From NCBI GenBank assembly GCA_016124535.1, contig WGNK01000013.1, positions 1 through 32,080 of the forward strand: 32,080 nucleotides of DNA, in the 5' to 3' direction. Source of the stretch: Azospirillum sp. Its GTDB lineage: Bacteria; Pseudomonadota; Alphaproteobacteria; Azospirillales; Azospirillaceae. The number at the start of each line of letters is the position of its first letter. Position 1 is the first letter of the stretch. Below the pieces are notes generated by a model, which worked only from the letters and a program-made list of their open reading frames with translations, did not search any database and had not been told where the DNA came from. A program made the translations under genes and the position numbers. Below are positions 15,128 to 25,740 of the stretch, in pieces.

Positions 15128-15178
15128 TTCTCATAATCACCATATTGGAGCCGCGACCCGCTGGCAATACTTTAGACT
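15128..15178. promoter_or_regulatory. Divergent fur / hrcA promoter region
   Basis: A/T-rich ATTCTCATAATCACCATATT (15128-15147) lies where a leftward fur promoter and a Fur-type operator would be expected, though its symmetry is weak. TAGACT at 15173-15178 is a candidate rightward -10 for hrcA; no good -35 is visible. No CIRCE inverted repeat is present. Confidence 0.3.
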
Positions 15179-15277
15179 GTGCGGCATGGTGTCCAGTCGT
15201 TGATTTGGCTGGGGCTTCGCCCTAAAGTCGCGGACGCGGCGCCGCAACCGGCCTTCGCCGGGGGCCTGAGGATCGGC

Positions 15278-16315
15278 ATGATTACCGAACTCAATCAACG
15301 GTCACGGGATATTTTTCGACATATCGTCGACGCTTACCTGACGGCGGGCGAGCCGGTCGGGTCACGCACGATATCGCGCCGTCTGGGGCAGGTGCTGTCG
15401 TCGGCGACCATTCGCAACGTCATGGCCGATCTGGTCGATCAGGGGCTGCTCTATGCGCCCCATACCTCGGCCGGGCGCATTCCGACCGAGGCGGGTTTGC
15501 GCCTGTTTGTTGACGGCCTGCTGGAGATCGGTGCGCTCGGCGAAGAGGAGCGCGAGGCGATCGAGGCCAAATGCACCGCGGCCGGCCGCTCGCTGTCGGA
15601 TGCCCTGACCGAGGCGTCGTCGATGTTGGCGGGGCTGTCGAGCTGCGCCGGATTGGTCCTGGCGCCGAAGACCGACCGCCCGCTGAAGCACATCGAATTC
15701 GTCAGCCTGGGTCCTGGGCGGGCGCTGGTGGTGCTGGTGACCGAGGACGGTCTGGTCGAGAACCGGGTGATCGAGGTGCCGATCGGCCTGCCCAGTTCGG
15801 CTCTGGTGGCGGCGTCGAACTACCTCAACGCCCGTCTGGTCGGCAACACCATCGGTGAGGCGCGGTCCAACGTGCTGCGCGAAATCGAGCACCACCAGAG
15901 CGAACTTGACGATATTTCCGGCCATGTCGTCGAGGCCGGGTTGGCGATCTGGAGCGGCGAGGCCAGCCCTGGTCGCGCCCTGATCGTGCGCGGCCAGGCC
16001 AAGCTGCGGGACGACGTGGCGGCGATCGGCGACCTGGAACGGTTGCGCACCTTGTTCGAGGCCTTGGAGACCAAGGAGGCGATGGTGCGGCTGCTCGACG
16101 CCACGGCGACCGGCGACGGCGTCCAGATTTTCATCGGCGCCGAGAGCGTTTTGTTCAACCACGCGGGCTGTTCGCTGGTGGTCTCTCCCTATATGAACAG
16201 CCGGGAGCAAATCGTCGGGGCGATCGGCGTGATCGGACCGACCAGGATCAACTACGCCCGGATCATCCCGATGGTCGACTACACCGCCAAGGTGATCGGC
16301 CGCCTGATCGGCTGA
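15278..16315 (+). CDS. hrcA: Heat-inducible transcription repressor HrcA
   Basis: The protein is 345 residues. LNQRSRDIFRHIVDAYLTAGEPVGSRTISRRLGQVLSSATIRNVMADLVDQGLLYAPHTSAGRIPTEAGLRLFVD is the winged-helix plus hinge signature of HrcA, and the C-terminus ends MVDYTAKVIGRLIG as usual. HrcA represses chaperone operons through CIRCE operators and needs GroEL for activity. I chose the ATG at 15278, preceded by gagg at 15268-15271, because the upstream in-frame extension to 15179 shows no family similarity. The next gene is grpE, the standard arrangement in alphaproteobacteria. No CIRCE is seen, so its targets lie elsewhere. Confidence 0.95.
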   Translation: MITELNQRSRDIFRHIVDAYLTAGEPVGSRTISRRLGQVLSSATIRNVMADLVDQGLLYAPHTSAGRIPTEAGLRLFVDGLLEIGALGEEEREAIEAKCTAAGRSLSDALTEASSMLAGLSSCAGLVLAPKTDRPLKHIEFVSLGPGRALVVLVTEDGLVENRVIEVPIGLPSSALVAASNYLNARLVGNTIGEARSNVLREIEHHQSELDDISGHVVEAGLAIWSGEASPGRALIVRGQAKLRDDVAAIGDLERLRTLFEALETKEAMVRLLDATATGDGVQIFIGAESVLFNHAGCSLVVSPYMNSREQIVGAIGVIGPTRINYARIIPMVDYTAKVIGRLIG

Positions 16316-16370
16316 GGTCGGGCATTCCGGTTTTGAGCAATCCATTCTTGCGCAGCGCGAGTGAGGCAGC

Positions 16371-16991
16371 ATGACCACCCATGACGTCAACGATCCGCAG
16401 CAGACCCCGGACGAGACCGGTCCGGCGCCGGCCGAGGCCGGCGAAGGCGCCGAGGGCGCTTCCACGGGCGCGGCTGAGGCCAAGGCGGATACCCGAATCG
16501 CCAAGCTCGAGGCCGAGGTGGCGGCGCTCAAGGACCAGCATCTGCGCAGCCTGGCCGAAGTCGAGAATGTGCGCCGCCGGGCGCAGCGGGAACGCGAGGA
16601 CACCGCCAAATTTGCCATATCCGCCTTCGCCAAGGAGCTTCTGGCCGTCGCCGACAATCTCGGCCGGGCGCTCGCCGCGGTGCCGGCCGAGGCGCGTGCC
16701 GGCGACGAGTCCCTGAACAATCTGATGGTCGGGGTCGAGGCGACCGAACGCCAGATGTTCGCCGGCTTCGAGCGGGTCGGGATCAAACGGCTGGAGCCGA
16801 TGGGCCAGCCGTTCGACCCCAATTTCCACCAGGTGGTGTTCGAGGTCGAGAACACCGGCCAGCCGGCCGGCGTGGTGATCCAGGTGCTCCAGCCCGGCTA
16901 CACGCTTCACGGCCGCCTGCTGAGGGAAGCGATGGTCGGCGTTGCCAAGGGCGCTCCGTCCGACGCTGCGCGGGTCGACACCACGGCCTAG
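16371..16991 (+). CDS. grpE: Nucleotide exchange factor GrpE
   Basis: The protein is 206 residues. An acidic Ala/Glu/Pro-rich N-terminus (about 1-45) precedes the long coiled coil (RIAKLEAEVAALKDQHLRSLAEVENVRRRAQREREDTAKFAISAFAKELLAVADNLGRAL). The C-terminal beta domain (MGQPFDPNFHQVVFEVENTGQPAGVVIQVLQPGYTLHGRLLREAMVGVAKG) carries the GrpE signature. It releases ADP from DnaK. It starts 55 bp after hrcA with gagg at 16365-16368. No dnaK or dnaJ is present in the window. Confidence 0.95.
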   Translation: MTTHDVNDPQQTPDETGPAPAEAGEGAEGASTGAAEAKADTRIAKLEAEVAALKDQHLRSLAEVENVRRRAQREREDTAKFAISAFAKELLAVADNLGRALAAVPAEARAGDESLNNLMVGVEATERQMFAGFERVGIKRLEPMGQPFDPNFHQVVFEVENTGQPAGVVIQVLQPGYTLHGRLLREAMVGVAKGAPSDAARVDTTA

Positions 16992-17055
16992 ACGAGCGGA
17001 TTTACCGGTCATTCCGACCCTGGCGGGACCCGGCACCGGTTAAGTCCTGACGGGT

Positions 17056-17075
17056 GGGGACCCTCCGGGGTTTTT
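17056..17075 (+). terminator. Weak candidate terminator after grpE
   Basis: ACCC-TCCG-GGGT followed by TTTT lies about 65 bp after the grpE stop. The stem is only four to five base pairs, so the call is tentative. The rest of 16992-17117 shows no gene. Confidence 0.3.
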
Positions 17076-17117
17076 CGCCGATCGCCCGATTGCACGGCAC
17101 AATCCTGCCGGTTTCGT

Positions 17118-17145
17118 TTGCAACGCCGGCCGTGGTCGCTATAGT
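17118..17145 (+). promoter_or_regulatory. Candidate promoter of yajC-secD-secF
   Basis: TTGCAA (17118-17123) and TATAGT (17140-17145) are 16 bp apart, ending 48 bp before the yajC start. This is the best sigma-70-like match in the window. Confidence 0.55.
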
Positions 17146-17193
17146 CGCGCCGTTCCGCGCCGCTGCCGGCGGTAATGCCCGAGGAGTTCCCTT

Positions 17194-17625
17194 ATGTTCG
17201 TGTCGACCGCCTATGCCCAGGGGGCCGCAGCACCGGCCGGAGCGCCCGGCTTCGATGTCATGAGCTTCCTGCCGCTCGTGCTGATCTTCGTGGTGTTCTA
17301 CTTCCTGCTGATTCGTCCGCAGCAGAAGAAGATGAAAGAGCACAAGTCGATGATCGAGAACATCCGCCGCGGCGACCGCATCGTCACCGGCGGTGGCATC
17401 ATCGGCACCGTGACCCGGGTCGGCACCGACGACGAGGTCACGATCGAGATCGCCGAAGGCGTACGGGTGCGGGCGGTCAAGTCCACGGTCAATCTGGTGC
17501 TGGCCAAGCCCGAACCAGCCAAGGGCGGTTCCCGACCCGCCGAGAAGGCGATCGCCGATAAGAGCGGCGACGAGGCGGCCCCGACCGGTGGCGAGGGTGC
17601 GACCAAAGGCGGCGGTCGCAAATAG
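17194..17625 (+). CDS. yajC: Preprotein translocase accessory subunit YajC
   Basis: The protein is 143 residues. One membrane helix (about 25-45, SFLPLVLIFVVFYFLLI) is followed by RPQQKKMKEHKSMIENIRRGDRIVTGGGIIGTVTRVGTDDEVTIEIAEGVRVRAVKSTV, the YajC signature. The Ala/Gly/Lys-rich tail is longer than in E. coli, as is common in alphaproteobacteria. YajC binds SecDF at the translocon. Gaggag 10 bp before the ATG supports the start. It is followed closely by secD (15 bp). Confidence 0.95.
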   Translation: MFVSTAYAQGAAAPAGAPGFDVMSFLPLVLIFVVFYFLLIRPQQKKMKEHKSMIENIRRGDRIVTGGGIIGTVTRVGTDDEVTIEIAEGVRVRAVKSTVNLVLAKPEPAKGGSRPAEKAIADKSGDEAAPTGGEGATKGGGRK

Positions 17626-17640
17626 CGACCAGACCCGATC

Positions 17641-19248
17641 ATGCTGTATTTCACTCGCCCCAAGCTCTACGCGATCATCGGCACCTGCGTCGTCGGGATT
17701 CTGCTGACGCTGCCGAACTTCTTCAGCCGCGGTGATCTGGCGGCGCTGCCCGGCTGGGTGCCGCAGCGCCAGATTCATCTCGGGCTCGATCTGTCGGGCG
17801 GTTCCTACCTGCTGCTCGAAGTCGATATGGCCGCCGTGGTCAAGGAACGGCTGGAAGGCCTGGTCGATGCCGTTCGGACCAAGCTGCGCAAGGCCAATAT
17901 CGGCTATACCGGGCTCGGGGTCGAGGCCCAGGCGGTCAACGTCAAGCTGAGGGAGCCGGCGCAAGGGGCGGAGGCCCGCGAATTGTTGGCCGATCTCGGC
18001 AATCGGGTCGGCGGCGGTCCCCTCGGCGGCGGCCAGCCCGATCTCGACGTGGCGGTCGGCGCCGACGGCACGGTTTCGCTCAGCCTGAGCGAGGTCGGCC
18101 TGAAAGAGCGCGCGGCCCGCGCGGTCGAGCAGTCGATCGAGATCGTCCGGCGACGGATCGACGAGACCGGCGTCAACGAGCCGACCATCGCCCGCCAGGG
18201 CGAGCAACGCATCCTGGTCCAGCTGCCGGGCGTCGGCGATCCCGACCGTATCAAGCGGCTGCTCGGCACCACCGCCAAGATGACCTTCCGGCTGCTCGAT
18301 GCCAATGTCGATGCCGCCAGCGGCCGGGTGCCGCCGGGCACCGAGCTGCTGCCGTCGGCCGAGGGCGGCCGCGGTGGCGAGTTGCAGCGCTATCCGGTCA
18401 AGAAGAAGGTCGAAGTCGACGGCGCCAATCTGACCAACGCCCAGGCCGGCCAGAACAGCCAGACAGGCGAGTGGGTGGTCAATTTTCAGTTCGATTCGAT
18501 CGGCGGCAAGCGTTTCGCCGAGGTTACCCGGGCCAATGTCGGGCGGCCCTTCGCGATCGTGCTCGACAACAAGGTGATTTCCGCTCCTGTGATCCGCGAG
18601 CCGATCCTGGGCGGACGCGGCCAGATCAGCGGCCGTTTTACCGCCCAGAGCGCCAATGACCTGTCGGTGCTGCTGCGCGCCGGCGCGCTGCCGGCGCCGC
18701 TGACGGTGATCGAAGAGCGCACGGTCGGGCCTGATCTCGGCGCCGATTCGATCAAGGCCGGGTTGATCTCGGTGGTGGTCGGCTTCGTGCTGGTGATTGC
18801 CTATATGCTGGCGGTCTATGGCTTGTTCGGTATCTTCGCCGATGTCGCCCTGGTCTTGAACCTGATCCTGCTGGTCGCGGTGCTGTCGCTGTTGCAGGCG
18901 ACCCTGACCCTGCCCGGCATCGCCGGCATCCTGCTGACCTTGGGCATGGCGGTTGATGCCAATATCCTGATCAACGAGCGCATCCGCGAGGAGGTGCGCA
19001 AGGGCAAGTCGCCCTATGCGGCGATGGAGGCCGGCTTCAAGCGGGCACTTGCGACCATTCTGGATTCCAACCTGACCACGCTGATCACCATGATGCTGCT
19101 GTTCAGCTTTGGCTCCGGTTCGGTCAAGGGTTTCGCGGTCACGGTCAGCCTCGGCATCCTGACCTCCTTCTTCACCGCCCTCGTCCTTTCCCGCCTGATG
19201 ATGGTGAGCTGGTTGCGCCGTACCCGCGCCGCCGTTTTGCCGGTTTGA
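17641..19248 (+). CDS. secD: Protein translocase subunit SecD
   Basis: The protein is 535 residues. An N-terminal helix (LYAIIGTCVVGILLTLPNFF) is followed by IHLGLDLSGGSYLLLEVD, the conserved SecD opening. The large periplasmic P1 region includes ARAVEQSIEIVRRRIDETGVNEPTIARQGEQRILVQLPGV. Five C-terminal helices include the D-x-N motif region GMAVDANILINERIREE. SecD with SecF uses the proton gradient to help pull exported proteins. The ATG at 17641 lacks a strong Shine-Dalgarno and is probably coupled to yajC. SecF follows after 14 bp. Confidence 0.96.
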   Translation: MLYFTRPKLYAIIGTCVVGILLTLPNFFSRGDLAALPGWVPQRQIHLGLDLSGGSYLLLEVDMAAVVKERLEGLVDAVRTKLRKANIGYTGLGVEAQAVNVKLREPAQGAEARELLADLGNRVGGGPLGGGQPDLDVAVGADGTVSLSLSEVGLKERAARAVEQSIEIVRRRIDETGVNEPTIARQGEQRILVQLPGVGDPDRIKRLLGTTAKMTFRLLDANVDAASGRVPPGTELLPSAEGGRGGELQRYPVKKKVEVDGANLTNAQAGQNSQTGEWVVNFQFDSIGGKRFAEVTRANVGRPFAIVLDNKVISAPVIREPILGGRGQISGRFTAQSANDLSVLLRAGALPAPLTVIEERTVGPDLGADSIKAGLISVVVGFVLVIAYMLAVYGLFGIFADVALVLNLILLVAVLSLLQATLTLPGIAGILLTLGMAVDANILINERIREEVRKGKSPYAAMEAGFKRALATILDSNLTTLITMMLLFSFGSGSVKGFAVTVSLGILTSFFTALVLSRLMMVSWLRRTRAAVLPV

Positions 19249-19262
19249 GAGACAGACAGCCC

Positions 19263-20210
19263 ATGCGCCGCCTTCGCCTGGTTCCCGACGACACCAGAAT
19301 CCCGTTCATGAAGGGCCGATTTGCCGGCCTGATCGTCTCGGCGTTTCTCAGTACCGCTTCGGTGGTTCTGTTTTTCTATCCTGGTCTGAACTACGGCATC
19401 GATTTCCAGGGCGGCATCGTGATCGAGGCGCGCACGCCGGCCGCAGCAGACTTCCCGGCCTTGCGCACGTCATTGGGCGCGCTCGGGCTGGGGCAGGCGG
19501 CGTTGCAGCAATTCGGCTCGCCCCAGGACGTGTTGATCCGGCTGGAACGTCAGGAGGGCGGCCAGGGCGCCGAGGAGCGCGCAGTCAAGTTGGTGCGCGG
19601 CGCCCTGGAGCAGGGCTTCCCCGGCACTCAAATCCGCCGGGTCGAGTCGGTCGGCGCCACCGTCAGCGGCGAGTTGTTCCGCGACGGGTTGATGGCGACC
19701 GGCTTGGGCCTGCTCGCGATGATGGTCTATATCTGGTTCCGCTTCGAATGGCAGTTCGCGTTCGGTGCCTTGGTCACCCTGCTGCTCGATGTGACCAAGA
19801 CGATCGGGCTCTACGCCGTCACCGGCATGCAGTTCAACCTGACCAGCGTCGCTGCGGTGTTGACGATCATCGGCTATTCGATCAACGACAAGGTCGTGGT
19901 CTACGATCGGATGCGTGAGAATTTGCGCATCTACAAGAAGATGCCGCTGCGCGAATTGATCGATCTCTCGATCAACGAGACCTTGAACCGCACCATCGGG
20001 ACCTCGGTCACCACCTTCCTGGCGGCGTTGCCGCTGGCAATCTTCGGCGGCGAGGCGCTCCAGGGTTTTGCCATCGCCATGCTGTTCGGGATCCTGATCG
20101 GCACCTCGTCGTCGATCTTCATTGCCGCACCGATCCTGCTGTTCCTCGGCGAGAACCGCTTGCGCCGTGGCGTCCCGACCGAGGCTGCCGAAAACGTCAA
20201 GGCGGGGTGA
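19263..20210 (+). CDS. secF: Protein translocase subunit SecF
   Basis: The protein is 315 residues. After a short basic N-terminus, the first helix precedes LNYGIDFQGGIVIEARTP, the SecF opening. Helices then include LTSVAAVLTIIGYSINDKVVVYDRMRENLR, the SecF signature, and the terminal FAIAMLFGILIGTSSSIFIAAPILLFLGE. I chose the ATG at 19263, 14 bp after the secD stop; a TTG overlapping that stop is less likely. It forms the membrane channel-assisting complex with SecD and YajC. Confidence 0.95.
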   Translation: MRRLRLVPDDTRIPFMKGRFAGLIVSAFLSTASVVLFFYPGLNYGIDFQGGIVIEARTPAAADFPALRTSLGALGLGQAALQQFGSPQDVLIRLERQEGGQGAEERAVKLVRGALEQGFPGTQIRRVESVGATVSGELFRDGLMATGLGLLAMMVYIWFRFEWQFAFGALVTLLLDVTKTIGLYAVTGMQFNLTSVAAVLTIIGYSINDKVVVYDRMRENLRIYKKMPLRELIDLSINETLNRTIGTSVTTFLAALPLAIFGGEALQGFAIAMLFGILIGTSSSIFIAAPILLFLGENRLRRGVPTEAAENVKAG

Positions 20211-20244
20211 ACCGCCACCGGCCGGCTCCGGCGCGGGGCGGTTC
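20209..20244 (+). terminator. Hairpin overlapping the secF stop codon
   Basis: GAACCGCC (20209-20216) and GGCGGTTC (20237-20244) form a perfect 8-bp stem around a G/C-rich loop. No T-run follows. It may slow or end transcription of the sec operon, or may simply be G/C-rich chance. Confidence 0.3.
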
Positions 20245-20582
20245 GACCGGAGATGCGCCGGGGCGTCGGTTGCAGGCGGCGCCGGGCGTGCCGAAATCGG
20301 AAAACTTATCGCCGCCGCACCGAGAGTGGCCGGAGCAGGGACCGGGTGCGCGGGTTGGTTTTCGCCGCAGTCATCCTGGCTGGCAGCCTCGGGCGCTGGC
20401 GGCTCGGTCCGGCGAACCGGGGTCCAGCTTCGCGCCGGGGGCGGTTCTTGGGTAACCGTTTGGTGGCCCTTGTCCGACGACATCTTCTGTACCATCGTTT
20501 GTTTGCGATTGTGCCGCGCTTTTGCGACGGGCGGTGCGCATGGCTTGGCGATTGACCAGAGTGCAGCAGATAGCGGGGAACA
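20245..20582. other. Non-coding gap between secF and the hybrid kinase
   Basis: No frame on either strand gives a protein-like sequence: the available ORFs are Pro/Ala/Arg/Gly-rich read-throughs. In many relatives a small Mth938-like gene follows secF; I see no trace of it. The stretch from 20481 to 20582 is less G/C-rich and probably holds the promoter of the kinase gene, but I cannot define -35/-10 boxes. Confidence 0.4.
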
Positions 20583-23762
<3,180 letters not shown>

Positions 23763-23858
23763 CCGCAGCGGCTGCAGAAACGCCCTTCTCCCAGGTTGGC
23801 GTCCAGGCTAGTCTGGCGAGTGGCGCGTTTGGGGCCGGTAAATCCGCGGGACTCCGCA

Positions 23859-23876
23859 CCATATCGAGGATATTGG
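23859..23876. promoter_or_regulatory. Inverted repeat upstream of the REC-HD-GYP gene
   Basis: ATATC-GAG-GATAT (23861-23873) lies 11 bp before the ATG at 23885, flanked by cc and tgg that extend the symmetry. It is a candidate operator or RNA hairpin at the ribosome-binding region, since no clear Shine-Dalgarno is present. Confidence 0.35.
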
Positions 23877-23884
23877 CCTAAGCG

Positions 23885-24970
23885 ATGGCGAGCAAAACCC
23901 CCAAAATTCTCTACGTTGAAGAGCATAGATACATGCACGAGCTGGTTCGTACCGGGCTTAAAGACCTGCATTGCGGCCCACAGATGGTGCGGAGCATTCA
24001 GGCGGCTGAAAAATGCCTCGATGGCGGCCGGTTTGATCTGATCTTGTGCGAGGCGACGGTTGGCGACCAAAGCGGCATTGAATTTGTTTCTGCATTACGT
24101 AAAAAACAGAAGCATGCCGGAACAGCGGTGGTCGTTCTTAGTCAATACAACGACAGCGAGACCATCAATCGAGCGATGAAAAGCGGCGCCGATGAGTATA
24201 TTCTGAAGCCATTTGAATTCCGTCGCTTGACCGATTCGATCAAACGATGGCTGTCTTTGCTGAGCTACGACATTGCCTGGGATGATCTGTCGCCGGAACA
24301 GGCACAATTAACCAGACTGGCGCTCGCGACTATGGGGCAGGCCGCGAATGCCGCCCGCAACGGCGAGGACTTGCCGATTCAGAACGTCAAGGATAATTGT
24401 CTGTCGATCCTGCGGGCCGGTCTGGACAGTAAGATTGTCGGCATGCTGGGCAACATGAACAGTCATGATGCGCGGACTTATCTCCATAGTATAAGATTTT
24501 CAGCCTATCTCGGCAGCATCGTTTCGGAGACGGTCACAAATACGGATCGCTTCAAGGATATAGTAACCGCGGGGTTACTCCACGATATTGGTGTCTCAAG
24601 AATTCCTAGCGAGTTTCTGACCAAGGAAGAGTGGTCGTCTGAGGACTATCAGTGGTTTATCAAGCAACACGTCGAATTCGCCGCCGTTATTTTTAGAGAA
24701 CAGAGCGAACGTATGCCATCAGTTGTCGAAATCGTCTCGACCCAGCACCATGAACGGCTGGATGGTTCGGGACCGTTGGGCAAATTGGGCGAAAATTTTG
24801 CCGAATTCGGACGGATTGCCGCCGTAATTGAAGAATTTCTCTCGCTCAAGGAAGGACGCCGATTCGGCGCCACTCTGACCAAAGAGCAGATATTCCGCAG
24901 ATTGTACGACGATACGGGACTGGACCAGCGGTTCGTCCATCGTCTGGCCGAGGTTCAATCGGCAGCGTAG
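23885..24970 (+). CDS. Response-regulator-like protein with REC and degenerate HD-GYP domains
   Basis: The protein is 361 residues. Residues 5-122 form a receiver fold, but the phospho-acceptor position is Glu56 (DLILCEATVG) and the acidic pocket reads VEEH, so it may be locked or respond without phosphorylation. Lys108 (YILKPFE) is kept. Residues about 185-355 form an HD domain: LLHDIGVSRIP keeps His233-Asp234 but has Val in place of the Lys of HDIGK, and HHERLDGSGPLG has lost the Tyr of GYP. Normal HD-GYP enzymes hydrolyse c-di-GMP; this one may bind it, act weakly, or serve as an HDOD-like adaptor. Base composition is visibly A/T-richer than its neighbours. It follows the hybrid kinase. 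Confidence 0.85.
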   Translation: MASKTPKILYVEEHRYMHELVRTGLKDLHCGPQMVRSIQAAEKCLDGGRFDLILCEATVGDQSGIEFVSALRKKQKHAGTAVVVLSQYNDSETINRAMKSGADEYILKPFEFRRLTDSIKRWLSLLSYDIAWDDLSPEQAQLTRLALATMGQAANAARNGEDLPIQNVKDNCLSILRAGLDSKIVGMLGNMNSHDARTYLHSIRFSAYLGSIVSETVTNTDRFKDIVTAGLLHDIGVSRIPSEFLTKEEWSSEDYQWFIKQHVEFAAVIFREQSERMPSVVEIVSTQHHERLDGSGPLGKLGENFAEFGRIAAVIEEFLSLKEGRRFGATLTKEQIFRRLYDDTGLDQRFVHRLAEVQSAA

Positions 24971-25107
24971 CCGCGCGGCCCCGGCTCGGGCGTCAGGCGC
25001 CTGGACCGACCCGGCGGCGATGGTCGCGCGAGTTTCCCGGCTTGACATGGCTCGGACCTGGGGGCATCGAACCCGGAGCGGCCAAAAAGTGACGACGGGA
25101 GGGGAGC

Positions 25108-25740
25108 ATGAGCCACCGCTTTCTCGCAGCGACGATCCTGCTGGTCGCGGGTTTGAGCGCCGACCCGGGGAGCGCCGCCGATGTCGTCGCCGCGGTGGCC
25201 AAGTTGCGCGGCGAGGCCTTTGCGGTGCGTGCCGGTGGGACCGTGGCCTTGACCGACGACGCCTCGGTCCTGGCGCAGGATGTCGTCCAGACCGGCAGCA
25301 ACGGCCGGGTCCGGCTGCGCTTCATTGATGGTAGCGTGGTTACCGTCGGCGAAGGCGCCAGCCTCAGGATTGCCGATTATCGCAGCGGGGCGGCCGGCGG
25401 TCGCCGTGGCCTGGATCTGCTGGGTGGCGCCGTGCGCGCGGTGGTCGAAACGCTGGACTCCGGGGACCGTTTCGAAATTGGCACCGCGACCGCGGTCGCC
25501 TCGGTGCGCGGAACCGATCTGATCGTGATCGCCGCCATCGCCCCCACGCGGGCCAGAACCGAAATCCTGGCGGTGACCGGGCAGGTCGCGGTACGCAGCC
25601 GCAATTCTGCGCTCGGCGGCGGCGTGGTGCTCCGGGCCGGCGAGGGGACCGACGTGGCCCAGGGCCAGCTGCCGACCAAGTCGATGACCTGGGGCGTGCA
25701 ACGGGTTAGCCAGGCGGTCGCTCTGACCAGCCTGCCGTGA
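25108..25740 (+). CDS. Periplasmic FecR-domain protein
   Basis: The protein is 210 residues. A signal peptide (about 1-23, cleavage after GSA-A) precedes a FecR domain: LRGEAFAVRAGGTVALTDDASVLAQDVVQTGSNGRVRLRFIDGSVVTVGEGASLRIADY and FEIGTATAVASVRGTD. Free FecR domains of this type are often encoded next to CHASE2-containing receptors and are thought to pass a ligand or envelope signal to them. Ggagggg just before the ATG is a strong ribosome site. TTGACA at 25042 is a possible -35 with a poor -10. Its stop overlaps the next start by 4 bp (GTGA). Confidence 0.88.
   Translation: MSHRFLAATILLVAGLSADPGSAADVVAAVAKLRGEAFAVRAGGTVALTDDASVLAQDVVQTGSNGRVRLRFIDGSVVTVGEGASLRIADYRSGAAGGRRGLDLLGGAVRAVVETLDSGDRFEIGTATAVASVRGTDLIVIAAIAPTRARTEILAVTGQVAVRSRNSALGGGVVLRAGEGTDVAQGQLPTKSMTWGVQRVSQAVALTSLP

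Noticed and set aside
15073..15277. CIRCE operator expected near hrcA
   Set aside because: No TTAGCACTC-N9-GAGTGCTAA-like repeat is visible. HrcA presumably acts on groES-groEL elsewhere.
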